64,000 nt of DNA from CALFVT01 sp039989855 (GCA_039989855.1 JBDXGZ010000026.1:124001-188000), one strand, 5' to 3'. Shown: positions 43,821 through 52,116, counted from the first letter of the stretch. Notes: generated by a model not told the origin, from the sequence alone. Program-made: numbers and translations.

Positions 43821-44483
43821 ATGAGTGATGTTAAAACCCCGCCCAAATTAACCCCATCTGGTTTGTCGTCACTGATGTGTGCGCGTATTTGTCATGATTT
43901 GCTAAGTCCTGTTTCAGCTCTGATTGCCGGGATTGAAGTCTTGAATGATGATAGCAATACTGACATGCATGAGGATGCCATTGAGCTTATTAAAAGTTCG
44001 ACGGGGCAGACATCTGGTAAGTTACAATTTTTACGTCTGGCTTTTGGGGCAGGGGGCTCGACGGGCGACCGAGCTGGGATTGATTTTCTGAAAACACTTG
44101 TGGCAGGCCAATATGGCGGCGCGAAGCAAAGCTTTAAATGGACGACACAACTTTCAGACATTGAAAAAATACATGGCCGTATATTGCTGAACCTCATCAT
44201 GGTGGCTGTAACATCTATTCCGCGCGGTGGGGAGCTAGAGATTAAAGTTGAAGAGAAATCCGGTGCGACGATCTTTACACTTAAAGCGACTGGAAAAACC
44301 GCCCGTATCAGCGACATGATTAAAACCACTTTATCTGGCCGTATGCCAGAAGACGGGTTTGAAGGCCACTCGATCCAACCGTTCTTTACGGCTATGCTTG
44401 TGCGTGAAGTTCAAGGTAAAGTTGAATATTTACTCTCTGAGGAAACGGCGACCTATGTCGTGTTTATTCCTGCACAAAGCTAA
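43821..44483 (+). CDS. chpT: Histidine phosphotransferase ChpT
   Basis: A 220-residue phosphotransferase that passes phosphate from the hybrid kinase CckA to CtrA and CpdR. The phosphoacceptor is His25 in ARICHDLLSPVSAL, in the four-helix dimerisation domain (about 15-85). A C-terminal ATPase-like domain without a normal ATP site follows (LNLIMVAVTSIPRGGELEIK), as in the Caulobacter protein. It is the first gene of the cluster that leads to ctrA. No convincing promoter motif was seen upstream. Confidence 0.93.
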   Translation: MSDVKTPPKLTPSGLSSLMCARICHDLLSPVSALIAGIEVLNDDSNTDMHEDAIELIKSSTGQTSGKLQFLRLAFGAGGSTGDRAGIDFLKTLVAGQYGGAKQSFKWTTQLSDIEKIHGRILLNLIMVAVTSIPRGGELEIKVEEKSGATIFTLKATGKTARISDMIKTTLSGRMPEDGFEGHSIQPFFTAMLVREVQGKVEYLLSEETATYVVFIPAQS

Positions 44484-44603
44484 AGTTAAGTGCCGAAAAT
44501 TATTAGAATAATTGCCTAATTATTACAGTTTTTATATGTGATTTTTATCACCTTTTAACCAATATCATTCATGTTACCCTTAAATAATAAAGGGTAGCCT
44601 CAG

Positions 44604-45779
44604 ATGTTACCTGATAAATTGGTATATGAGGGCATAATGGGTGATAGTTTAAAGGCGGCCTCGCGGTTTGTAAGTCAATCGATGAATTCGCTTGATGACT
44701 TAATGACAGCGACTCCTTTGAGCAATGGGACCGCGATTAATCATTTAGCGAGTTTGCAAAGCCGTGCCAAAACGATGCGCGCGCGTTCAATATACCGTGC
44801 AGCACAAACGGCTGTTGATATGATCCATAAAGGGGATTCTGAGCAACGTGTTCAGTCCGAATTTGTCCTTATTCGCTCTCTTGTCGAACAATATAAGAGT
44901 GGGCTTGATGAGCTGTTGGTTGATGTATCTCCAATGGATAGTGAGGCTGAAATCAAAGAAGTGTCCTCACATCAGGCTATAAGTCTGGTTCGTGAAACGC
45001 CAATCGTTTCTCCTGTTAATGACATGATTGATTCGTTGAATATGCAGCTCCAGACGACGTTTGCGGGTGATCTACCAGAGACGAAGCTTGAGATGAAAGA
45101 GCGTTCAGTGGCCGTTGAGGCTGAGGCTGAGGCTGAGGCTGAAGCTGAGACTTTTGCTGAGGCAGCAGAGGTTCTTGCACCGTTAATACAATTGGCTCCA
45201 AAGGAGTTGCAACGTGATAGTTTAAAAAATCTATCGAAACTTCATAATTTGTCTGCGCATGAAACAGACGTAAAAGCTCCGGTAGCTAAGCTTCAAAATA
45301 GAAGTGTTGAATTTGAGAGTCTTATGCCAGAGCTCACAAATTTTGTTCTAACAGAGGCGCGACACGCCGGTAAAACGGTCAGCATTTCATATGCCGCTAA
45401 TAGTGTTCGTCTTGGACAAGAGGTTGCGGATATTTTACGCGACGCACTTATTGTTCTGACATCTATCTTGGTGCGTCGATCCTTAGAAACACAAGAGGTT
45501 CGGCGTGATCGCCGCGAGAGCGGCGCAGGACATATATCTCTTACATCGACATTGGTTCAGGGTAAGGTGCATTTAGTGGTCGAATGTACGGGACGTGATA
45601 TCGACGCCAATGACCTTGATCATGCGAGCTGGAGACGTTTGCAGACATTGGGCGGGACTGTGATTTTAGGACGTGAAGCAGACCGCTTCACACTGACTTT
45701 AAAAGACTTAGCCGTTTATGCTCAAAGCCATAAGCGCCGTGTTAATGAGGCGGGTTTTAACATAGGGCAAGCGTCATGA
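44604..45779 (+). CDS. Degenerate CheA/Hpt-like protein
   Basis: A 391-residue protein that I read as a pseudo-CheA. Residues about 40-105 look like a four-helix Hpt domain (NHLASLQSRAKTMRARSIYR, then AQTAVDMIHKGDSEQRVQSE), but the phosphorylated His of the usual HxxKG motif is missing. The middle is low-complexity, with an (EA)n run coded by a GAGGCT repeat. From about 240 an HATPase-like fold can be made out (EVADILRDALIVLTSILVRR, then VVECTGRDIDANDL), but the N-box Asn and the DxGxG are lost. The gene overlaps the response regulator by 4 bases (ATGA). It may be a scaffold. Family assignment is inferred. Confidence 0.6.
   Translation: MLPDKLVYEGIMGDSLKAASRFVSQSMNSLDDLMTATPLSNGTAINHLASLQSRAKTMRARSIYRAAQTAVDMIHKGDSEQRVQSEFVLIRSLVEQYKSGLDELLVDVSPMDSEAEIKEVSSHQAISLVRETPIVSPVNDMIDSLNMQLQTTFAGDLPETKLEMKERSVAVEAEAEAEAEAETFAEAAEVLAPLIQLAPKELQRDSLKNLSKLHNLSAHETDVKAPVAKLQNRSVEFESLMPELTNFVLTEARHAGKTVSISYAANSVRLGQEVADILRDALIVLTSILVRRSLETQEVRRDRRESGAGHISLTSTLVQGKVHLVVECTGRDIDANDLDHASWRRLQTLGGTVILGREADRFTLTLKDLAVYAQSHKRRVNEAGFNIGQAS
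45117..45149 (+). repeat. GAGGCT hexanucleotide repeat inside the CheA-like gene
   Basis: Four perfect GAGGCT units, one GAAGCT and a partial GAG, coding for Glu-Ala pairs. Copy changes by slippage would keep the frame and alter linker length. Confidence 0.85.
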
Positions 45780-46153
45780 GCCAACCAACGTGTTTGATTG
45801 TTGACGATTCTCGTATGGTTCGTCGTGTCGTGTCGCGTATTGTTCGTGAGTTAGATTTCGCCTCACAAGAAGCCGAAAATGGACTAGACGCTCTTGAGCA
45901 ATGCCGCATGAATATGCCAGACGCTATATTGCTTGATTGGAATATGCCTGTGATGGACGGCCTCACTTTTGTGAAGCATTTACGCAATGAAACTGACGGA
46001 CAAAATCCGACCGTTATCTTTTGCTCATCAGAACGGGACGTTCATAAAATTGCCGAAGCGCTTGATGCTGGGGCCAATGAATACGTCATGAAGCCGTTTG
46101 ATTCAGATATTATTCACAGTAAATTCTTTCAAGCGGGGTTGATAACTGCATGA
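45776..46153 (+). CDS. Single-domain CheY-like response regulator
   Basis: A 125-residue receiver domain with no output domain. The acidic pocket (VDDS, residues 9-12), the phosphorylated Asp54 in LLDWNMPVMDG and the Lys in EYVMKPF are all present. It is translationally coupled to both neighbours by ATGA overlaps. It might be controlled by the chpT/CckA route or regulate CheR or flagellar motors. Partner unknown. Confidence 0.9.
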   Translation: MSQPTCLIVDDSRMVRRVVSRIVRELDFASQEAENGLDALEQCRMNMPDAILLDWNMPVMDGLTFVKHLRNETDGQNPTVIFCSSERDVHKIAEALDAGANEYVMKPFDSDIIHSKFFQAGLITA

Positions 46154-47130
46154 GTGCCGTTCTTTCCATGCCCTCGGGATATTATGATGCCCTCAAACGG
46201 TTGACGGCTGAAGTCTCTGGCGTGGTCTTAGATGACGACTATCCTTTCACAATAGAAACGCGCCTATCGGTTTTAGCGCGTCTTGAAGGCTATCCGACTC
46301 TTGTTGATATGGTGCAGGGGATGTTCAAAACGGGCGAATCGCGATTGGCTATAAAAATGGTGGCAGCTATGCTGCGGCGAGATACTCATTTTTTTGAAGA
46401 CAATGTAAGCCTTCGGTCTTTAACTGACTTTCTATTGCCACGTTTATATGAGGTGCAAAAATCTCGCGCCATTAAAGTTCTTATCGTTGGATCCAATAGT
46501 GGGCAGGAGGCTTATTCAGCCGCTATCTTAACGGATAAATTAATAAATAGCGCATGCCCCGACTTAAACGTTGAATTTACGGCGATTGATTATCCATCCC
46601 TCGCAATGGACCGGGCAAAATCGGGTTGCTACACACATTTTGACGTTCAGCGTGGGTTGTCCGCACGGGATATGCTGTCTTATTTTACGCGTGTCGGTGA
46701 AGATTGGGTTGTTAATGAGACGCTCAAAAATTTAATTACATTTCGTGAAAGCCATCTCTTACGCTTGTCTGAGGATCTCGGGAAATATCATGTTATTTTA
46801 TGTCGAAATTTCATATCAAAATTACAGGTAAGATCTCAGGTGAATTTTGTACGTAAAATTTCTCAACACATTAAAGAACGCGGGTATTTGCTTATTGGAA
46901 GCAACGAGAAATTGCCAGCTACGGTTCATCCCTGGATTGCATCTGGTGGACCGGATTATGTTTATCAGCGTTCGAAAACAGAAGCAGAGCTTCGCATTGA
47001 AGAAGAAAAAACGCGTAATGAGCGCAAATTATTACATCCTGACCCAGTCCGGTTTTTTGAAGAGCGCAATATTGATAAGTCGCCTAACAAAAAGACCTTA
47101 GCTGAAGCTCTTAACTTAAAGACGGCGTAG
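46150..47130 (+). CDS. cheR: CheR-type glutamate methyltransferase, orphan
   Basis: A 326-residue SAM-dependent methyltransferase. The N-terminal helical domain (1-75) and catalytic domain are both present. Diagnostic residues are the RRDTHFFED substrate loop, the SAM loop GSNSGQEAYSAAI (normally with CSTGEE), and VILCRNFISKL in place of the usual CRNVLIYF. These changes suggest a diverged enzyme. No cheB, receptor or cheW is nearby, so it is an orphan. It is the last gene of the chpT cluster and faces ctrA. Confidence 0.85.
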   Translation: MSAVLSMPSGYYDALKRLTAEVSGVVLDDDYPFTIETRLSVLARLEGYPTLVDMVQGMFKTGESRLAIKMVAAMLRRDTHFFEDNVSLRSLTDFLLPRLYEVQKSRAIKVLIVGSNSGQEAYSAAILTDKLINSACPDLNVEFTAIDYPSLAMDRAKSGCYTHFDVQRGLSARDMLSYFTRVGEDWVVNETLKNLITFRESHLLRLSEDLGKYHVILCRNFISKLQVRSQVNFVRKISQHIKERGYLLIGSNEKLPATVHPWIASGGPDYVYQRSKTEAELRIEEEKTRNERKLLHPDPVRFFEERNIDKSPNKKTLAEALNLKTA

Positions 47131-47245
47131 GTTTATAGGCCCTTGGCTTAGACCGCTGTAATCATAGTTTGATGCAATAGAAATTAGCCTCACCGAAGGG
47201 CTTGCTGGTTTATTCTTTTGCGCGGTTGTTTCCTAATAATAGACA

Positions 47246-47270
47246 TAAAAAAACCCGCCTTAAAGCGGGT
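47246..47270 (-). terminator. Terminator of ctrA
   Basis: On the minus strand ACCCGC (47270-47265) pairs with GCGGGT (47258-47253) around TTTAAG, followed by a T run to 47246. Confidence 0.82.
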
Positions 47271-47293
47271 AAATTTATTTTATAGCCCTGATT

Positions 47294-47989
47294 TTAGGCG
47301 CTAAGTCGATTTTTTGATGGATCGCGAAGAACATAACCACGCCCCCAAACTGTTTCGATATAATGTTCACCACCTGTTGAAACAGCAAGTTTCTTGCGAA
47401 GCTTACAGATAAACACGTCGATGATTTTAAGTTCTGGCTCGTCAAGGCCGCCATATAGGTGGTTGAGGAACATTTCTTTTGTCAATGTTGTGCCCTTACG
47501 AAGAGAGAGTAATTCCAACATTTGGTATTCTTTACCCGTTAGGTGAACGCGGTGATCACCAACTTCAACTGTTTTAGCGTCAAGGTTAACGCGGATATCA
47601 CCCGTTGTGATAACGTTTTGTGCGTGTCCTTTGGACCGGCGAACAACGGCGTGAATGCGGGCGATCAATTCGTCTTTATGGAAAGGCTTCGTCATATAGT
47701 CATCTGCGCCTGTACCAAGGCCGCGAACTTTTGTCTCTATATCAGAGGTTCCTGACAGAATGAAGATCGGTGTATTGACCTTCGCATTGCGTAAAGTCTT
47801 TAAAACCTCAAAACCCGGCATATCGGGTAGGTTCAGGTCAAGGAGTATAACGTCATAGTCATAAAGCTTGCCGAGATCGACGCCCTCTTCCCCAAGGTCC
47901 GTTGTATATATGTTGAACCCTTCTGTTTTAAGCATGAGTTCGATGCCTTGTGCCGTTGCACTATCATCTTCAATTAAAAGTACGCGCAT
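47294..47989 (-). CDS. ctrA: Cell-cycle response regulator CtrA
   Basis: A 231-residue OmpR-type response regulator that controls cell division, flagella and pili in alphaproteobacteria. The receiver (1-120) has Asp51 in ILLDLNLPD. The winged-helix domain (125-225) includes TGKEYQMLELLSLRKGTTLT and the recognition helix (KIIDVFICKLRKKL), close to identical with the family. The C-terminus ends NRLSA; Caulobacter CtrA ends in two alanines that ClpXP reads, so the degron is similar but altered. It receives phosphate from ChpT, coded 3 kb away. A GANTC site lies 19 bases upstream. Confidence 0.97.
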   Translation of the reverse strand: MRVLLIEDDSATAQGIELMLKTEGFNIYTTDLGEEGVDLGKLYDYDVILLDLNLPDMPGFEVLKTLRNAKVNTPIFILSGTSDIETKVRGLGTGADDYMTKPFHKDELIARIHAVVRRSKGHAQNVITTGDIRVNLDAKTVEVGDHRVHLTGKEYQMLELLSLRKGTTLTKEMFLNHLYGGLDEPELKIIDVFICKLRKKLAVSTGGEHYIETVWGRGYVLRDPSKNRLSA

Positions 47990-48007
47990 ATTAATGCCTC
48001 CCGCGAC

Positions 48008-48051
48008 GAATCATTACAGCCTGTGACCAAATATGGTTAATCTATGTTTAT
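48008..48051. promoter_or_regulatory. ctrA upstream control sites (GANTC and a near-CtrA box)
   Basis: GAATC at 48008-48012 is a CcrM site, as found at the P1 promoter of Caulobacter ctrA. TTAA-TCTATGT-TTAT at 48037-48051 has CtrA-box spacing with one mismatch, which suggests autoregulation. It could also serve divergent fliJ. Confidence 0.5.
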
Positions 48052-48235
48052 CTTTAGGGGAATCCCGTAAACTAAATGTTAACGGCGCTAATAGTTTATA
48101 AAATAGGTATTTTGTTTCGGTTCCGATCTTTTCTCGTGCCGTTTACATAAATTAAAGTAAGTTCAGCTATAAGGTACTCATAATAAACCAACGGCACCGG
48201 AAAACCGGGTCAAAATATTGGTGAAGGTGAGTGTT

Positions 48236-48607
48236 ATGAGAAAGTCTATGGACAGGAGTGTCCAGCAGACGCGTTTTGCGATTGCTGAACTTCAAAAAAG
48301 GGTTGAAGTCTTGGAGGTCACACGTGGTGACCTTGAGCGTCAAATAAGAAAATTAACCGATAGTGTTCCTGAAGATGAGGTCGAGCCGAATGCCCAAAAA
48401 GAGGGATATATGGCTTATGGATCCTACGCGCAGTCGGTGATTACGCGCAAAGGGAACCTGCGAAACTCTCTTGAGGACATTAATAGTCAACATTCTGACC
48501 TATCAAAGGATTTGCAAATAGCTCTTGATGCCCTTGATAGCTTTGAACGTGTTCGGGCCCGTCAGTTGGCGGTCCAAGCTGAAAAGCGTCTCGCTCGACG
48601 CGGGTAG
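48236..48607 (+). CDS. fliJ: FliJ-like flagellar export protein
   Basis: About 123 residues from the ATG at 48236 (GAAGGTGAG just before it); the frame is open from TTG 48218. The protein is almost all helix, with a coiled coil at about 10-45 (RFAIAELQKRVEVLEVTRGD) and 75-120, as in FliJ, the stalk of the flagellar export ATPase FliI. The position next to ctrA agrees with Caulobacter, where fliI-fliJ lie beside ctrA; here no fliI is seen adjacent. A terminator follows. Confidence 0.75.
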   Translation: MRKSMDRSVQQTRFAIAELQKRVEVLEVTRGDLERQIRKLTDSVPEDEVEPNAQKEGYMAYGSYAQSVITRKGNLRNSLEDINSQHSDLSKDLQIALDALDSFERVRARQLAVQAEKRLARRG

Positions 48608-48676
48608 CGGCACAGACAAACGGACAGAATAACGGCGCAGTACGCATAATTATCTGTTCTACATTACAAGGTGGGG

Positions 48677-48705
48677 AAAAAACCGGGCGTTAGTCCGGTT
48701 TTTTT
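48677..48705. terminator. Bidirectional terminator between fliJ and the anti-sigma gene
   Basis: ACCGGGC (48682-48688) and GTCCGGT (48693-48699) pair with one wobble around GTTA. T residues to 48705 follow on the plus strand, and the A run 48677-48682 gives a T tract on the minus strand. Confidence 0.85.
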
Positions 48706-48750
48706 ATGCCTGTAGTAATATATGAACCTGTTCGTCGCGTCTAAGTTTAA

Positions 48751-49245
48751 TTAGCCTGCGAGGCCCTCGGTTTCGACCCATAAAAACACATCAACCATAT
48801 CCATGTCATTGGCCGCCTCGAGCCAAGCGTCAGTTTCTGCATCAATAGCCGTCGATTGTACGAGCTCACTCGGCTCATTTATTGTTTGTATGTAAAAGCT
48901 GCCGCCGATGATAGCACTGACAAGGAAAAGAGCCGCAATACGCATCCAGCCATATTGACTTGTTGGATTGACATGGGTGTTTTGTACGGAGCTATCTTGA
49001 GCCGGAATGTCTTGTGATGTTTGGGCTGCTAATTTTAAAATCCGTGTCTCTAGCAAATCACTTGCTGTCGGGACTTTATGAGTTGTTAGTCTTTGATCCA
49101 ACATTTCCGCTTCGCGGAGAGCTGTATTCAAAGCGGAATTGTTCTTTGCAAAAGCAACAAGACCTTGATCGGGCCATAGGTCAAAGTTGGTGCCATATGT
49201 CTCAAGCGCTAATTCAGCATCGTTTAGGGAATAAGATGAGGTCAT
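48751..49245 (-). CDS. Putative anti-sigma factor, single membrane helix
   Basis: About 164 residues from the ATG at 49245, one base after the sigma gene stop. The N-terminal 60 residues (ELALETYGTNFDLWPDQGLV and LREAEMLDQRL) follow a pattern common to short proteins next to ECF sigma genes in alphaproteobacteria. One membrane helix (MRIAALFLVSAIIGGSFYI) is at about 100-120, and an acidic periplasmic tail follows. No HxxxCxxC zinc motif is present. Anti-sigma function is inferred from context. Confidence 0.65.
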   Translation of the reverse strand: MTSSYSLNDAELALETYGTNFDLWPDQGLVAFAKNNSALNTALREAEMLDQRLTTHKVPTASDLLETRILKLAAQTSQDIPAQDSSVQNTHVNPTSQYGWMRIAALFLVSAIIGGSFYIQTINEPSELVQSTAIDAETDAWLEAANDMDMVDVFLWVETEGLAG

Positions 49246-49246
49246 A

Positions 49247-49840
49247 TTAAAACTCCACATTTTCGCGAGGGATTAAAGTTTTTAAAGATTGGCGCGCACG
49301 GCGTAATAGCGACTCAAAAGCTGGGGGCGTAATATCCATTATTTTTGAAGCCGCTTTTAAGCTATGATGCTCATAATAAAATAAGGTTAAAGCTGAGCGT
49401 TGACGGCCTGGGAGTAACATCAGAGCGTCTTGCACAGAGGAGGCGCGTTCTGTTTTAGCGATATTGGATAACGCATTCGGGCTGTCATCAATGATTTCAG
49501 CCATTTCACCTGGTAGGCTTTCACGTGATTTTCGTAGAATGTCTAAACACCGATGCGTTGTGACTTGATAGAGGTAGGTGAGTATTTTTGCACGACCTGT
49601 TTCCCATGTGGGAGCAATCTGCCAGAGTTTCAGGAAAACCATCTGAGCAACGTCTTCTGCAAGCATTTGATCGCCCAATATCCTGAAGGCTGTACTATGG
49701 ATTTTCGTCATATGACGTTTCATGAATTCAGCAAAGGCGGCTTGATCCCCTTGTGCTATGCGCAAACGTAACTCTTCATCCGGATCGGTTTTAATCGAAA
49801 CGGTCTCAGTTGAGGCGGATATCGGACTTATAATTGTCAT
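49247..49840 (-). CDS. ECF-type RNA polymerase sigma factor
   Basis: A 197-residue group 4 sigma factor. Region 2 (FAEFMKRHMTKIHSTAFRIL, then LAEDVAQMVFLKLW) and region 4 (LPGRQRSALTLFYYEHHS, KAASKIMDITPPAFESLLRR) are both complete. The DVAQMVFLKLW motif is typical of the RpoE-like group. It is coupled to the putative anti-sigma gene. No target promoter was identified in the window. Confidence 0.92.
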   Translation of the reverse strand: MTIISPISASTETVSIKTDPDEELRLRIAQGDQAAFAEFMKRHMTKIHSTAFRILGDQMLAEDVAQMVFLKLWQIAPTWETGRAKILTYLYQVTTHRCLDILRKSRESLPGEMAEIIDDSPNALSNIAKTERASSVQDALMLLPGRQRSALTLFYYEHHSLKAASKIMDITPPAFESLLRRARQSLKTLIPRENVEF

Positions 49841-49939
49841 TATTACCTATCGTTTGAAGAGTATAGCCCCAGATAGCAAGAGAGGGGGGGAACAACTTAA
49901 AACTATCTGGAGCTATATAGCGATTTAAGGGCGTGCCCC

Positions 49940-50593
49940 TTAACCTCGCTTGTTTCTATGCTTTTTACGGCGCGTTTTACCTTCGCCCTTCGTCAAAACA
50001 CCATCGTCATTAGCATCTAGATATTCGAACATGCGAGTTGATGCGGCCATATGTTCTTCATAGCTGACAAATCCGTCGTCATTGGCATCAGCTTTAGCAC
50101 CAAACCCGCGTTTTCGACCTTCACGATCGCCACGGTTTTCAGTTTTTTTAGCCTCGCGAGCCGCACGAGCTTCAGCTTTTTCAGCCTCGTCAATCGTGCC
50201 GTCACCATTCAGGTCAAATTTTTCCTTCTTTTTGGCTTTATGTTCGGATTTCTTAGTTTCGTGTTTTTTGCGAGCTTGTTCCAACTCGTCTTTTGAGATG
50301 ACACCATCATTATTCAAATCCGTGCGCTCGAAGCGTTGGTCAAGCTTGGCGCTTTTACGGGTTTCGCGGTGAGCTTTACGCTCATCATCAGAAATGAAGT
50401 TGTCGTTATTGACGTCAATCTTTTTAAACCGTGCTTCAGCACCAGTTAAAAACTCGGATTGTGTGATTTGCTCGTCGCCATTCACATCAAGACGGTTTAT
50501 CTTATCACCTTTGGCTGAGGCGATACCTGAGGTTAAGCCAATTATTAAAGCAGCTACTGCAACTGTCTTTGTCAAACTATTATGCTTTGTCAT
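49940..50593 (-). CDS. Exported EF-hand calcium-binding protein
   Basis: About 217 residues from the ATG at 50593, 6 bases after AAGGA. A signal peptide ends near GIASAKG. Six EF-hand loops of the DxNxDxxI type are spread along the mature chain (DVNGDEQIT, DVNNDNFIS, DLNNDGVIS, DLNGDGTID, DANDDGFVS, DANDDGVLT). Lys-rich linkers separate them. Likely a periplasmic calcium buffer or sensor. It is next to the sigma/anti-sigma pair, which may control it. Confidence 0.88.
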   Translation of the reverse strand: MTKHNSLTKTVAVAALIIGLTSGIASAKGDKINRLDVNGDEQITQSEFLTGAEARFKKIDVNNDNFISDDERKAHRETRKSAKLDQRFERTDLNNDGVISKDELEQARKKHETKKSEHKAKKKEKFDLNGDGTIDEAEKAEARAAREAKKTENRGDREGRKRGFGAKADANDDGFVSYEEHMAASTRMFEYLDANDDGVLTKGEGKTRRKKHRNKRG

Positions 50594-50668
50594 GATCATT
50601 CCTTTCTGAATGTGTTTACAATAAGGTAAACGTATCAGAGCGAAAAATCCGTTGTTTATGACAAAAAG

Positions 50669-51346
50669 TTAAGCAACTTGCGCGGCAGCCGTTGCTTTTC
50701 TGATTGATTGCAAGAGCCAATGGGCCATAGAAGGATGGCTCATATGCCCCATATAATCTGGGGCGCTACCAAGATAGCTTCGCACAGTTTCACGGAGCAT
50801 TCCTGCCGTTTCAACGGCGTCAACCATAGGGCCAGCGGCCACAAGCAGCGGGTCAAATAGAGGGGTTCTTTGCCGGATCGCTTCAAGCATCCAGTAGGCC
50901 CGCATGAATTGAGCGTCTTCAGTATCGAATAAAATAAGCGCCATCTCTGCCGCTGAGGCTAGATTAACATGCGCAGGCGTGCATCCGCTCGGAGTTGAAA
51001 TAAACACCCAGTCATATTCAAGAGAGAGGGCGCTCAAGCTGCCTAAACTCGTCGTCCAGTCTAGGTCTCCAAGGGCCATAGCGGTAAAATGTTCATTCGA
51101 CGTAATATATTGTACGTCACGTAGTTGAGCTGTCCCAGATAAAAAATCGGCAAATGTCTTTAGATATACAATGCCAGCTGTTTCCATCATTGCGCCGTCT
51201 TGCGCGTCAATCAAAAGCACTGTTTCACCACGCGATGCGGCAGCTTTAGCAAGCGACAACGTTAGACGATTTTCATCTAAACCGTCATTAGCTGTGAAGA
51301 CAGGCACGAGGCGCCCTGCTGGTTGATATTGTAATTCTTGTCTCAT
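50669..51346 (-). CDS. ParA/MinD-like protein lacking a P loop
   Basis: A 225-residue protein with the fold pattern of a MinD/FlhG-type ATPase: an N-terminal strand and helix, then ETVLLIDAQDG (Walker A'-like Asp), a DWVFISTPSG strand in place of DYVIIDTP, and a C-terminal strand/helix set. The P loop KGGxGKT is replaced by ANDGLDENRLT, so nucleotide binding is doubtful. It is on the same strand as sciP, about 220 bases downstream of it, so it may take part in cell-cycle or flagellar placement. Function unknown; the fold call is inferred. Confidence 0.6.
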   Translation of the reverse strand: MRQELQYQPAGRLVPVFTANDGLDENRLTLSLAKAAASRGETVLLIDAQDGAMMETAGIVYLKTFADFLSGTAQLRDVQYITSNEHFTAMALGDLDWTTSLGSLSALSLEYDWVFISTPSGCTPAHVNLASAAEMALILFDTEDAQFMRAYWMLEAIRQRTPLFDPLLVAAGPMVDAVETAGMLRETVRSYLGSAPDYMGHMSHPSMAHWLLQSIRKATAAAQVA

Positions 51347-51512
51347 GATGAGAATACCCTATTTATATTATGCTGACTGGATATCAGAAAGGGCTAAAAT
51401 CTCGGTGAAAGAATATAATCAATGGGGGGTTAATTTATGTGTTTAAGTCCTGATTACCTCATTGTTGGAAGGTGAATCAAAGCTTATTAGCTTTTATCTT
51501 ATATGGTTTCAT

Positions 51513-51546
51513 AAAAAAAAGCTGGTTCAAAAGAACCAACTTTTTT
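51513..51546. terminator. Bidirectional terminator after sciP
   Basis: GCTGGTTC (51521-51528) and GAACCAAC (51533-51540) pair with one wobble around AAAA, with A and T runs on the two sides. It ends sciP on the minus strand. Confidence 0.88.
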
Positions 51547-51569
51547 AAATTTTAAATGATTTATATTAT

Positions 51570-51842
51570 CTATCTGTAAGCTTGGATTCGTGTTGATCTC
51601 AGTCCTGCAATCCCGTGAGACTCAATCGAGCGCTGCCATCCGAGAAATTCTTCATTTGAGAGGCCATAACGTTCACATGCGGCATCAAGCGTAAGGAGCC
51701 CCCCGCGAACTGCGGCTACGACTTCGGCTTTACGTCGAATGACCCAACGAACCGTATCGGGCTTGGGAAGATCAGCTAAAGTTAAAGGTGTTCCTTCTGG
51801 ACCAACCACCACATTTTCTTTTTTTATTTTTCTCTCAGACAT
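51570..51842 (-). CDS. sciP: CtrA inhibitory protein SciP (DUF1153)
   Basis: A 90-residue helix-turn-helix protein of the DUF1153 family. The core (LADLPKPDTVRWVIRRKAEV then LTLDAACERYGLSNEEFLGW) is diagnostic. In Caulobacter SciP binds CtrA or DNA and represses CtrA-activated genes, so that they are off in swarmer cells. It ends in a terminator and is divergent from mnmA, with 274 bases between. That gap holds TTAAC elements and a GATTC at 52004 but no perfect CtrA box. Confidence 0.95.
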   Translation of the reverse strand: MSERKIKKENVVVGPEGTPLTLADLPKPDTVRWVIRRKAEVVAAVRGGLLTLDAACERYGLSNEEFLGWQRSIESHGIAGLRSTRIQAYR

Positions 51843-52116
51843 CTAATGCGCCCTCTTATGTTTTTTATGTTAAAAACGATATACACAAAGGGTCTTAAAA
51901 GAATCTTTATGAAAAACAAAAAACGCAATAAAAACAGTTGTTTACGAAGGTTAACAAGGGTAAATCTATAGTTAACTAATTCTAACAAGATTTCTAAATA
52001 ATTGATTCTATTTCATTTATTTCTAGAAGAGTTCATTCGCCTGTATCATTCAGAGACAAAATTAACTCTTTGCGAAGGGTGATTTATGGCATTGTGTATA
52101 GCCAGATAGGGCCTAT

